A DNA stretch of 36,741 nt, taken from NCBI GenBank assembly GCA_947449695.1, contig CANFST010000029.1:1-36741 (forward strand), written 5' to 3'. Both the position numbers and the translations under genes were made by a program. This DNA is from Chitinophagales bacterium. Lineage in GTDB: Bacteria; Bacteroidota; Bacteroidia; Chitinophagales; CAIODY01. Below, piece after piece: positions 18,501 to 25,676 of this stretch. Within the stretch, counting starts at the first letter, position 1. Each line of letters begins with the position of its first letter. The notes below the pieces were generated by a model. It had not been told where the DNA came from. It was given only the letters and a program-made list of their open reading frames with translations, and made no database searches.

Positions 18501-19114
18501 TTAGTAGCAATAATTTTTACGTTGTATTTTTTTGCAAATCGCAACAAGACTTCATTCACTTTATCTTGTTCGGGTAGGCTATGGCGCTGCAATTCCACAT
18601 AATAATCTTCTCCAAAAATATTCAACCACCATTTGAATTCTTCTTCTGCTTTTTCTTCACTTTCGTTCAAAATCATTTGTGGAACCATTGCACCTAAACA
18701 ACAAGTTGTGGCAATTAATCCTTCGTGATATTGCTCTACCAATGATTTATCAATCCTTGGCCATTTGCTATACAAGCCTTCAATGTAGCCAAGAGAGCAG
18801 AGTTTGCTCAAATTCTGATAGCCAGTTGTATTTTTAGCTAACATCAATTGATGATAGCGTTTGTCTAAATTTTCTTTTGTGAAAGTTTTTTTATGACGGT
18901 CTTCTACCACATAAAATTCGCAGCCAATAATAGGTTTAATATTTTTCTTCTGGCATTCATTTACAAATTTGAAAACGCCAAACATATTGCCATGGTCAGT
19001 GATGGCAATTGCTTTCATGTTGTCAGCAACGGCTTTGTCAACTAACTGGCTGATGCCACTTGCACCATCAAGCAATGAATATTGAGTATGAGAATGGAGG
19101 TGATTAAAAGTCAT
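15572..19114 (-). CDS. dnaE: DNA polymerase III subunit alpha (DnaE)
   Basis: Replicative polymerase, 1180 residues from ATG 19114. A PHP domain opens the protein (HLHSHT at 5-10, D40-H41, E66, H88, C138/C139, D206-H208). The polymerase palm has VGPGRGSAAGS (361-371) and PDIDTDFDD with catalytic D404 and D406, plus D579 (KMDFLGLKTL). Helix-hairpin-helix and OB-fold regions follow, and a clamp-binding-like VSSLFG stands between them. The frame is open 51 nt further upstream, but those residues are hydrophobic and not family-like, so the HLHSHT-proximal ATG is chosen. Its PHP metal ligands appear intact, suggesting intrinsic 3'-5' proofreading. Convergent with the TPR gene. Confidence 0.96.
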   Translation of the reverse strand: MTFNHLHSHTQYSLLDGASGISQLVDKAVADNMKAIAITDHGNMFGVFKFVNECQKKNIKPIIGCEFYVVEDRHKKTFTKENLDKRYHQLMLAKNTTGYQNLSKLCSLGYIEGLYSKWPRIDKSLVEQYHEGLIATTCCLGAMVPQMILNESEEKAEEEFKWWLNIFGEDYYVELQRHSLPEQDKVNEVLLRFAKKYNVKIIATNDSHYVEQQDSNAHDILLCVNTGENQSTKIGDAKNERFGFPNNEFYFKTTAQMEKLFSDVPASIDNTNEIVDKVDNLKLKKDILLPAFPIPQNFANADEYLRHLTFEGAKKRYKDLNAETEERINFELDVILKMGFAGYFLIVSDFIRKGKEIGVMVGPGRGSAAGSVVAYCIEITNIDPMKYNLLFERFLNPDRKSMPDIDTDFDDEGRQRVIDYVVDKYGKNQVAQIVTYGTMAAKSSIKDVARVMELPLNESNILAKFVAEKPGISLKRLLNAPLTGKDSLEEKEELKQDDIANAKRLREIRSGSDLQAKVLQEAEKLEGSVRNTGIHAAGIIIAPKDLTELIPVYIQKDSPLWVTQIEGTMIEDAGVIKMDFLGLKTLSIIKNALELIKQNHGVEIDIDNIPLDDEKTFQLYQSGNVVGIFQFEAEHVPSILRQMKPNTIEDLIALNALNRPGPQEYIPNYIARKHGKEKVEYDLPELEEYLKETYGITVYQEQVMLLSQSIAGFSKGDADVLRKAMGKKQLSVLEKMKAQFIEGATDKGHPKNKLEKIWEDWTKFAQYAFNKSHSACYAVVSYQTAYLKAHYQAEYMTALLNNAGSIDKITYFMEECKRSGIDVLGPNINESGKTFLVNKEGKVRFALGGIKGLGDAAVESIIDERNKNGAFKSFFEMMKRVNLRTVNKKSLEALAMAGALDDFNAGHRAQYFEIGKNEGTSFIESSIRWAGQAQDSKVSSVSSLFGATSQSMTIKEPTFPEVPHWNLMERLRQEKEVTGFYLSGHPLDTFRLEIENFTNADLTTYTNVKDKAVSIAGIVSKADVRLDKNGNKYVRFALEDFKGTAEFMLFKEDYVKYNQYLELGNSLYIKGVYKQRFRNADQYEFKISSMQLLSTVRDQEAKNLSVFVNLKDVDAKFIQSLKAICNQYPGRCQLKVRLLDPDTNYNVLLKSTSIKVEPANELFNSLKALPLMGVKLNEMS

Positions 19115-19174
19115 TAATTTGAGAATGAGGAAATTTGAAAATTTGAAAATGAAATACAATTTCACTTCTTACTG

Positions 19175-19204
19175 CGAATGTAAAAATATTAATGCAGGCT
19201 TCAA
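19175..19204 (-). promoter_or_regulatory. possible dnaE promoter
   Basis: On the minus strand TTG (19202-19204), 19 nt, then TACATTCG (19175-19182). This is one mismatch from TANNTTTG at the standard Bacteroidota spacing, about 60 nt before the dnaE ATG. Confidence 0.38.
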
Positions 19205-19291
19205 CTCTTTATTTTATTACGTTGCAAAAATGTGGATGGATTGTGAAGAAGGAATTTGGAAGATTCCAAAATATGCTATGTGAAAGCTATT

Positions 19292-20584
19292 TTAAAGCAA
19301 TTTCTTTTTTTGAGCAATAAAAAAATAAATCACACCAACTAAAACCAGTATCAGCGCTATTATTTCGGCTTGTGTAGGATGAAGACCGAAAATTGTGTAG
19401 GTACTATTCACCCGAATTAACTCAATCAAGAATCTTTCGCAGCCGTTTACAATCATGTAAAAAGCCATCACTTGCCCGGGATATTTGAATCGATTTCGAA
19501 ATTTCCATATCACAAAAAATAAAAACAAGCACATCAAAATTTCGTATAGTGGTGTTGGAAAAACCGGTAATGGCAAAACGGCACAATACTTTCCCGTACA
19601 GTCTTTCATAGCAATTCCTTCGTTGCCCACGTTATGCGGATAGTTGTAAGCAAATAACCAATTGGGTAAAAAACTAGGTCCTTTGAAAAATGCATGAGGG
19701 GCTTGTGTTGTATCGCCAAAATGATTGTTGAAAAAATTTGTTTGTGTTTGAAATGTGGTGTGATAATGATTGGGCGAATTTGCCACAATTACTTTTGAAT
19801 TTTCATTTACAGCATAAGCAGTGTTAAAAATTCCCCAATCACCATCGCCTGCAAACTGACATCCCATGCGACCTAGAGCATAGGCAATCATTAATGAAGG
19901 TGCAATAATATCAGCCATTCGATGGAATGAAATTTTATTTTTTATCACCCAATAAGTTACTGCAATTGCTCCAACAATTAATCCACCATAAAAAGTTAAA
20001 CCTGCGCCGCTGAACAACATACCCAATGGGTCGGCAATAAATGCACTCCAATTTTCAAAACAATCAAACAACTTTGCGCCAATAACGCCACCAATGGCAG
20101 CACGAATAAATATTTCGCCCACCAAATCTTTTGGTTTCAACAAAATGGTTTCTTCTTTTGGATCGGCTAATTGTTGTTTTTTCTTTTCGGCAAAAACCCA
20201 ATACATCATCAATGCTGCTAAAATTATAGCGGTAATAAAATTTCCTTTTGATGAAAAAACTGCCGCTTGAATATCGGCAGTGGTGTTGTTGAAATCTGTA
20301 ATCAATAAGCCCAGTTTATAACCCAATGCAAAACCAACAATTCCGTTGAAAGCCAATTCCATAGCCGATGCTGGCTTGCCGATAATTTGTTTTCGAATCA
20401 ATGGTTTTAATATGCCAGCAGCTTCTTTTTCTTGCAATCCTTTTTTCAAAATGTAAACCGCTGCCAAAAAAGACAACGCCAGCATTACACCAAATGTGTT
20501 GAATACTTGCAACAATTGGCTTAAAAAATTTGGTAGATGACCACCAAATAAATCGTTGAAAAAATAAGAGAGATTAGGATACAT
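19292..20584 (-). CDS. lgt: prolipoprotein diacylglyceryl transferase (Lgt), long form
   Basis: Lgt transfers diacylglycerol from phosphatidylglycerol to the lipobox cysteine of prolipoproteins in the inner membrane. The 430-residue protein is much longer than the usual 260-300. Family landmarks are GLTFYGGLI (196-203), GRMGCQFAGDGDWG (238-251), PTPLYE (343-348) and GCERFLIELIRVN (381-393) with R384, plus about seven TM segments. Extra length comes from an N-terminal TM region and a roughly 85-residue insert (about 252-336) after the GDGDWG loop, probably periplasmic. Two positions differ from the E. coli enzyme: Tyr199 where it has His103, and Cys242 where it has Asn146. It lies 57 nt downstream of the anti-sigma gene. 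Confidence 0.9.
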   Translation of the reverse strand: MYPNLSYFFNDLFGGHLPNFLSQLLQVFNTFGVMLALSFLAAVYILKKGLQEKEAAGILKPLIRKQIIGKPASAMELAFNGIVGFALGYKLGLLITDFNNTTADIQAAVFSSKGNFITAIILAALMMYWVFAEKKKQQLADPKEETILLKPKDLVGEIFIRAAIGGVIGAKLFDCFENWSAFIADPLGMLFSGAGLTFYGGLIVGAIAVTYWVIKNKISFHRMADIIAPSLMIAYALGRMGCQFAGDGDWGIFNTAYAVNENSKVIVANSPNHYHTTFQTQTNFFNNHFGDTTQAPHAFFKGPSFLPNWLFAYNYPHNVGNEGIAMKDCTGKYCAVLPLPVFPTPLYEILMCLFLFFVIWKFRNRFKYPGQVMAFYMIVNGCERFLIELIRVNSTYTIFGLHPTQAEIIALILVLVGVIYFFIAQKKKLL

Positions 20585-20641
20585 ACTTCAAGAAATGAGA
20601 AGTTAAAAGTAAGCAGAAATGAATGAACGATAGATTTGAAG

Positions 20642-21430
20642 TTAAATTTTCCCCAACACTTGCATGGTGGATAGCGTCGGGATGCTTGCACCACCAGTAT
20701 TTTCAATGGTTACTGCAAATGCTTGTGCTGTGTCAATTTCTTTCATCGCTTGCAAACCATTGTTGAAAGTATTTTTATCAAAAACACCAGCATCAACAGG
20801 TTTGCCATCTTTCATTGCCCACAACTGATAAACTTTTCCATCGCCAGGATTTTGCAAACCGCAATTATCTAAATAAACTTGATGCGTAACTGCATTCCAA
20901 TAAACACACACCATTTTATGTTCGCCCGAAACGCTTGCCAATCCTACTCTTTTAAAATCATGCGAACGAAAGACTTTCAAATCGGAAAAATCTTTTTCTA
21001 CACTTTTTTGCAAATTTTCATTTTGCCATTTCAATTGCTCATCATCACTTTTCAATTGAAAAAGTGAAGCATGTAAATCGCTTCGCTGCTTCATCAGATT
21101 GCTTATCAAAAACCCTGAACCAATCAATAACAATAGCATTGCGGCTGCTGAATATTGCCAAAAGAAAGATTTTTTTTGTGGTGTAAATTCTAAAATGTTC
21201 GAGTTGGTTAAATTCAATTCCCTCAAAATATTTTCTTTCACAGCCAATGAAGGAATTTTATTCTCATGCTCCAAAGCCTCTATCATAGCTTGTTCTATGC
21301 GTTCCACTTCTTTTTGCACTTCAGGAAATGATTGCATGGCTTCATACACCAAATGGGTATCTGCTTCGTTGAGATTTCCTGCAACAAACAGTTCTAAATT
21401 ACCACTTTCTATTAATTCTTTTCGTGTCAT
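20642..21430 (-). CDS. anti-sigma factor, RskA-like
   Basis: A 262-residue bitopic protein. The N-terminal cytosolic helical region (1-75) would bind the sigma factor; it has no zinc-binding HxxxCxxC motif. One TM segment spans about residues 88-112 (FFWQYSAAAMLLLLIGSGF). A short coiled coil follows, then a periplasmic RskA-type domain (about 150-262) with KVYQLWAMKDGKPVDAGVF and the C-terminal VTIENTGGASIPT. RskA proteins hold their ECF sigma inactive at the membrane until proteolysis releases it. The gene starts 4 nt after the sigma gene's stop, as expected for a sigma/anti-sigma pair. The inducing signal is unknown. Confidence 0.88.
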   Translation of the reverse strand: MTRKELIESGNLELFVAGNLNEADTHLVYEAMQSFPEVQKEVERIEQAMIEALEHENKIPSLAVKENILRELNLTNSNILEFTPQKKSFFWQYSAAAMLLLLIGSGFLISNLMKQRSDLHASLFQLKSDDEQLKWQNENLQKSVEKDFSDLKVFRSHDFKRVGLASVSGEHKMVCVYWNAVTHQVYLDNCGLQNPGDGKVYQLWAMKDGKPVDAGVFDKNTFNNGLQAMKEIDTAQAFAVTIENTGGASIPTLSTMQVLGKI

Positions 21431-21434
21431 TTTG

Positions 21435-21944
21435 TTAATCGAAATATTTTCTTAACTCCATCAAAGCTGCTCTGCATCTAGTTTTTACCGTTCCAATCGG
21501 AATTTTCAACCACTCTGCTGCATCGCTTTGCGAAAAGCCTTTGTAATAAACCAAATCAATTACTTCGCGATATTCGGGTTTCAATTTATCCTGCAATTTT
21601 AGCAAGCCAATATTTTCGGGTTTGAAACTATCTACACTTTTACTCCAAACATTTACGTTGTTTTCAATCGTTTGGTTTTGTTGTGCATTTTTAAAGCCTT
21701 TGCTCCGAGTGGCATCAATGGCCTGATTGCGGCACACATTCAACATCCATGTAAATAAAGTTCCTTTTTGTTTGTCGTATTGCGCTATGTTTTTCCAAAT
21801 TTTTACAAACGATTCTTGCAATACATCTTCGGCTAAAATTTGATTTTGCAACAACCGAAACACAACAGCAAATAAGGCTTTCGAGTAATTGTCATACAAA
21901 TAATTAAATGCCTTTTCATTACCCATTTTTAGTTGAGCAACCAA
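21435..21944 (-). CDS. ECF RNA polymerase sigma factor, SigK-like; start uncertain
   Basis: An ECF sigma-70 factor of at least 169 residues. Region 2 contains AFNYLYDNYSKALFAVVFRLL, AEDVLQESFVKIWKN and GTLFTWMLNVCRNQAIDATRS. Region 4 contains YREVIDLVYYKGFSQSDAAEWL followed by IPIGTVKTRCRAAL, the helix-turn-helix for -35 recognition. The listed 5' end is an in-frame TTG at 21944, but that lies inside the conserved N-terminal DELVAQLKMGNEKAF stretch. The frame stays open upstream to a stop at 22017-22019, with only ATT (22004, 21983), CTG (21980) or ATA as codons, and no ATG. The true start is probably 20-60 nt upstream. The anti-sigma gene follows after 4 nt. Confidence 0.88.
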   Translation of the reverse strand: MVAQLKMGNEKAFNYLYDNYSKALFAVVFRLLQNQILAEDVLQESFVKIWKNIAQYDKQKGTLFTWMLNVCRNQAIDATRSKGFKNAQQNQTIENNVNVWSKSVDSFKPENIGLLKLQDKLKPEYREVIDLVYYKGFSQSDAAEWLKIPIGTVKTRCRAALMELRKYFD

Positions 21945-22050
21945 TTCATCTTCGCTAAATATTTTTGTAGTTGTTGGCAGAATGCTTTGTTTTTTTGATG
22001 CAATTTTAAAGATTTTTCATCACTAATGCACGAATGTTTTTGATTAAGTT

Positions 22051-22058
22051 TATGTTTG
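22051..22058 (+). promoter_or_regulatory. -7 box (TATGTTTG) before dtd
   Basis: TATGTTTG fits TANNTTTG 18 nt before the dtd ATG at 22077. No TTG is seen at the standard -33 spacing. It also argues against the in-frame TTG at 22056, which overlaps the box. Confidence 0.33.
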
Positions 22059-22076
22059 AATTTTAAAATCAAAATA

Positions 22077-22529
22077 ATGAGAGCAGTTATTCAACGGGTA
22101 GCAAAAGCATCCGTAACTATTGATGAAACCTTAAAAGCTAATATTAGTAAAGGATTGCTTGTTCTAATAGGAATTGAAGATAGTGATAAGGAGGATGATT
22201 TGAATTGGCTTTCCAACAAAATTTGCAACCTCAGAATTTTTGATGATGCTGACGGTAAAATGAATTTAAATGTGAAAGATGTTGGCGGCGAAATATTGTT
22301 AGTAAGTCAGTTTACTTTATTTGCAAAAACAAAAGGCAACAACCGACCGAGTTATATCAAAGCGTCTAAACCGACTTTTGCTATTCCGATGTATGAAAAG
22401 ATGATTGTAGCATTAGAAAATATCTTAGGTAAACCAATTGCCACTGGCACATTTGGAGCCGACATGAAAATAGAATTAATCAACGATGGTCCAGTAACAA
22501 TTTGGATGGATACAAAAAATAAGGAGTGA
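22077..22529 (+). CDS. dtd: D-aminoacyl-tRNA deacylase (Dtd)
   Basis: Dtd removes D-amino acids wrongly attached to tRNAs. The 150-residue cytosolic protein starts with the family N-terminus MRAVIQRVAKASVTI. It has the active-site region LLVSQFTLFAKTKGNNRPS, then YIKASKP, and the C-terminal Gly-cisPro-containing motif NDGPVTIWMDT. Length equals the usual 145-150. ATG 22077 is chosen because the motif begins at that residue. The gene stands alone between divergent sigma and convergent selD genes; its stop is 2 nt from that of selD. Confidence 0.96.
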   Translation: MRAVIQRVAKASVTIDETLKANISKGLLVLIGIEDSDKEDDLNWLSNKICNLRIFDDADGKMNLNVKDVGGEILLVSQFTLFAKTKGNNRPSYIKASKPTFAIPMYEKMIVALENILGKPIATGTFGADMKIELINDGPVTIWMDTKNKE

Positions 22530-22531
22530 TT

Positions 22532-23593
22532 TTACAAATCTACTTTTACTAATATGGTTTTTTCCTGTGCTGGAATCATCCGCCCAATTGGCTTTGCAAA
22601 GGTTTCGCCAATTTTATTTTTCAAGAAAATTTCGAATTCATTTTTTGCTTCATCATTTACTGTAATCAACAAACCACCAGAAGTTTGTGGATCGGGTAAA
22701 AAATTAAAAGCATCCATCACTGGTACATTTTCAAGAAACTGAATTTGTTCGCCAAAGCTATTCCAATTGCGACTTGTTGCATCAGGACGAATACCTTTTG
22801 CAGCTAAAGTTTTTGCTTCAGTTAAAATTGGAATGTTATTCCAAAACAATTCAGCACTCAATCTTTTTTTATCGCACATTTCCACCAAATGCCCAGCCAG
22901 CCCAAATCCTGTAACATCGGTCAAAGCTGTGATGCCTGCAAGATTGTGTAATTCTTCACCCAATTTATTCAGTTGGGTCATCCAGTACACAGCCGTTTTA
23001 TAGTCATCTTCATTCAACAAACCTTTCTTTTCTGCTGAGGTTAAAATGCCCAACCCAAGCGGCTTAGTAAGGTATAACCAATCGCCAACTTGTGCTGTAT
23101 TATTGCGCAGTAAATTTTTGTTTTCTACCATACCACTCACTGCCAAACCAAAAATTGGTTCGGCAATATCAATGCTATGTCCGCCAGCCACTGGAATATT
23201 GGCTTCAGCACAAATAGCTCTTGCGCCTGCTAAAATTTGTTGTGCAGTTTCCGAAGAAATTTTTTCCGTAGGAAATCCTAAAATAGCCAGTGCCATCAAG
23301 GGTTTCCCACCCATAGCATACACATCGCTGATGGCATTAGCTGATGCTATTCTACCAAAATCAAAAGCATCATTCACAACTGGTGTAAAAAAATCAGTGG
23401 TAGAAATCAATGAAGTTCCATTGCCTAAATCGTACACCGCAGCATCATCAGCACTTTCGTTGCCCACCAATAAATTTGGAAATGTAACAGGTGAATTATT
23501 TTGCAAAATTTCTTGCAACATTTTTGGTGCAATTTTGCAACTGCAACCAGCATTTTTGCTAAAAGAAGTGAGTAATAATTTTTCGTTTTTCAA
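22532..23593 (-). CDS. selD: selenide, water dikinase (SelD)
   Basis: SelD makes selenophosphate from selenide and ATP, the selenium donor for selenocysteine or 2-selenouridine tRNA. The 353-residue protein has the catalytic loop AGCSCKIAP with Cys17 (Cys, not Sec) and Lys20, ADDAAV (49-54) for Mg-ATP, ISDVYAMGGKPLMAL, AGGHSID, TDVTGFGLAGHL and DPQTSGGLL, all diagnostic. The start must be TTG at 23593: an in-frame stop lies two codons upstream, and the first in-frame ATG (residue 25) would remove Cys17. It begins 9 nt after purS and is the last gene of the run. Which selenium pathway is used cannot be seen here. Confidence 0.95.
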   Translation of the reverse strand: MKNEKLLLTSFSKNAGCSCKIAPKMLQEILQNNSPVTFPNLLVGNESADDAAVYDLGNGTSLISTTDFFTPVVNDAFDFGRIASANAISDVYAMGGKPLMALAILGFPTEKISSETAQQILAGARAICAEANIPVAGGHSIDIAEPIFGLAVSGMVENKNLLRNNTAQVGDWLYLTKPLGLGILTSAEKKGLLNEDDYKTAVYWMTQLNKLGEELHNLAGITALTDVTGFGLAGHLVEMCDKKRLSAELFWNNIPILTEAKTLAAKGIRPDATSRNWNSFGEQIQFLENVPVMDAFNFLPDPQTSGGLLITVNDEAKNEFEIFLKNKIGETFAKPIGRMIPAQEKTILVKVDL

Positions 23594-23602
23594 TGCTTAC
23601 AA

Positions 23603-23854
23603 TTAAGCAGAGTGAATACTGATTTCAAAATGCTCCATCACTTGATTGGCTAACAATTTCTTGCAAGCCGCTTCGGCAAAGGATTTAGCTTCGCTTTCGT
23701 TGGCTGCTTCCAATTCTAAAGTAATATGCTTGCCAATGCGAACATTGCTGATGGTTTTAAAATCTAAATTTTTCAAACCGCCCAAAACAGCTTTCCCTTG
23801 AGGGTCTAATAGTTCTTTTAACGGCATCACATTTATTTCGGCTTTGAATTTCAT
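23603..23854 (-). CDS. purS: phosphoribosylformylglycinamidine synthase subunit PurS
   Basis: An 83-residue PurS, the small bridging subunit of the three-part FGAM synthase (PurL-PurQ-PurS) in purine synthesis. It matches the family start KFKAEINVMPLKELLDPQGKAV, read here in two parts (KFKAEINVMPL, then DPQGKAVLGGL). The strand/helix pattern continues with VRIGKHITLELE and the C-terminal helix AEAACKKLLAN, ending in VMEHFEISI. Length matches the usual 80-90. purL and purQ are not in the window. It lies 13 nt after pssA and 9 nt before selD on the same strand, so is probably cotranscribed with both. Confidence 0.88.
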   Translation of the reverse strand: MKFKAEINVMPLKELLDPQGKAVLGGLKNLDFKTISNVRIGKHITLELEAANESEAKSFAEAACKKLLANQVMEHFEISIHSA

Positions 23855-23867
23855 GACAATATTTTTA

Positions 23868-24596
23868 TCAGTTTTTGTTTAAAAAAGAAAATTCGATTTT
23901 GCTGCAAATCAAATAAGTAGGCAAAATTACTAATGCTGCTGCCCATTTCAAAACGATTATCGCAATAATTGAAACGCCAATTAAAATCCAGCGCATTATA
24001 AATTGTTTACCTATCATAGCCTTGGGGCTTAATTTGAACATTTCAATGCCACTCACCATTAAATAAGAAAGTACTACGATAAGACCCAATAAATAATTGC
24101 TGTTTAATATTTTACTACTCAACATTGAATTGTTATCGTACAACAAAATCATTGGCAAACAAGCTATAAACAAAGCCACAGCAGGTGTTGGCATGCCTTT
24201 AAATCGGTCAGGTTTATTTTCTGTAGTATTAAAAATAGCTAATCGCAAAACTGCGAAAGCTGTTACCAAAAATGCTGGATAGAAAAATGCTGTGTTTGTT
24301 TCGATGGCATTTGTTTTTTGTGCAAAAGCCCAAGCCAGCAGTTGAAATAAGATCATACCAGGCGCAACACCGAATGTTACCGAATCTGCTAATGAATCTA
24401 ATTCTTTGCCAATGCTGCTTTGTGCATTTAATAATCGGGCAACAAAGCCATCTAAAAAATCCATTACAGCGGCAACAAAAATCAACAGGCAAGCAATATG
24501 TGTTCGCCCCGAAAATACTTGTACGATGGCAATACAACCGAAAAGCAAGTTGCTAATCGTCATTAAGTTGGGCAGTTGTTTTACTATTTTAATCAT
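23868..24596 (-). CDS. pssA: CDP-diacylglycerol-serine O-phosphatidyltransferase (PssA)
   Basis: Makes phosphatidylserine from CDP-diacylglycerol and serine, the precursor of phosphatidylethanolamine, in the inner membrane. The 242-residue protein has about seven hydrophobic segments and a full CDP-alcohol phosphotransferase motif: D49-G50-x2-A53-R54-x8-G63-x3-D67-x3-D71 (MDFLDGFVARLLN, then SSIGKELDSLADSV). The N-terminal PNLMTISNLLFGC is typical of the PssA subgroup. Phosphatidylserine decarboxylase is not in the window. It sits between the polytopic membrane protein (39 nt) and purS (13 nt). Confidence 0.92.
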   Translation of the reverse strand: MIKIVKQLPNLMTISNLLFGCIAIVQVFSGRTHIACLLIFVAAVMDFLDGFVARLLNAQSSIGKELDSLADSVTFGVAPGMILFQLLAWAFAQKTNAIETNTAFFYPAFLVTAFAVLRLAIFNTTENKPDRFKGMPTPAVALFIACLPMILLYDNNSMLSSKILNSNYLLGLIVVLSYLMVSGIEMFKLSPKAMIGKQFIMRWILIGVSIIAIIVLKWAAALVILPTYLICSKIEFSFLNKN

Positions 24597-24635
24597 GAAT
24601 TTTTAATGAAAATATTTTTCAAAAGTAGAGATAAT

Positions 24636-25625
24636 TTAAGACAAAGATTTTTTTGAAAAGGTAAGGGAAGATAATTCGCCAAAAATTCCTTTGATGGAAA
24701 CTATGTTCAGTGGAAATTCTAATAACACATGCAAAAAGCTAAGAAAATAAAGCCATTGAAAGCCTAATGCATAATCTTGCCAATACAAAAACAAGGAAAC
24801 GAGCCACAAAAAAATCACGATGGCAAATCGCTGTTTGGGCACTTCATGCCAACGAATAATTTTTGTTTTTGAAAACCAATTTAAATAATGATAAGTGTAA
24901 GCATAGGCTATAAACCGCATCACTACTATACCTATAGATGAATTGTAAACATGATTATGTAAATCATTAGGTGCTACTTTAAAAAAATTGTAAAGAATGA
25001 TTTGATTCAAAGCCTCAAAATTTTGATAAGCATTAAAACCATAATTAGTGATAGGGAAAAATGTTTTTTCGGGCATAATACTGAACAATAATACAGGGCA
25101 AAGCATCATGACAAAAAATGAAAAATATCCGCTGCTACTGCGGCTTTTCAACGCCCCATACAACAAAAACAAAGCGGTGAAAACGAACACATGAATTAAT
25201 GTAGGCAGAAAAACTGAGAGAAATAAAACGGCATGGTCGGCCAAATACATAGTAAGGCAGACTAAAGCAATGCCAGCCAACTTATACCAATTATTTTTTA
25301 CAAAAATTAAAATGATAGCACTCAAAAAAGCTATGTAAATGGCTCTGTTAGTGGCTTGGTCGGTGATACCTAAACTTAAATCGAACTTTTGATTGAGCTG
25401 CGCTGCTAGTAAAAACAAACCCACCAATAACAAAACAATCACATCAAATTTTCCTTTGGTGTAGTAATTTTTATCATGCAACCAACTGATTTCTGTGAGA
25501 TAATGCAAAGGACCTAAAACTGCATAGGCAAATAAAAAAACTTCAAATGGCAATAACATGGCTACACCTGCCGAAATCAACATCAGCAATATGTTCATGT
25601 AATTTATTTTTGCAGTTGTGTTCAT
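24636..25625 (-). CDS. polytopic membrane protein, family not recognised
   Basis: A 329-residue protein with about 8-9 TM segments and no motif I can assign firmly. Distinctive are histidine-bearing stretches near membrane borders: GPLHYLTEISWLHDKNYY (about residues 38-55), LADHAVLFLS, and in the C-terminal third LHNHVYNSS and YTYHYLNWFSKTKIIRWHE. Several His/Asp pairs placed like this are seen in membrane metalloenzymes, including Brp/Blh carotenoid cleavage enzymes, but the similarity is too slight to name. ATG start; 51 nt after the MBL gene and 39 nt before pssA, in the same orientation. Confidence 0.7.
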   Translation of the reverse strand: MNTTAKINYMNILLMLISAGVAMLLPFEVFLFAYAVLGPLHYLTEISWLHDKNYYTKGKFDVIVLLLVGLFLLAAQLNQKFDLSLGITDQATNRAIYIAFLSAIILIFVKNNWYKLAGIALVCLTMYLADHAVLFLSVFLPTLIHVFVFTALFLLYGALKSRSSSGYFSFFVMMLCPVLLFSIMPEKTFFPITNYGFNAYQNFEALNQIILYNFFKVAPNDLHNHVYNSSIGIVVMRFIAYAYTYHYLNWFSKTKIIRWHEVPKQRFAIVIFLWLVSLFLYWQDYALGFQWLYFLSFLHVLLEFPLNIVSIKGIFGELSSLTFSKKSLS

Positions 25626-25676
25626 TTTGCTTGAAACTATTTTTGAAAATTATTGTTCAAAACTAATCACTAAAAA

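Noticed and set aside
19115-19165. N-terminal extension of dnaE
   Set aside because: The 17 extra residues are hydrophobic, unlike the family. They arise from the short direct repeats GAAAATTTGAAAAT before the gene, which are AT-rich noise rather than a mobile-element scar.
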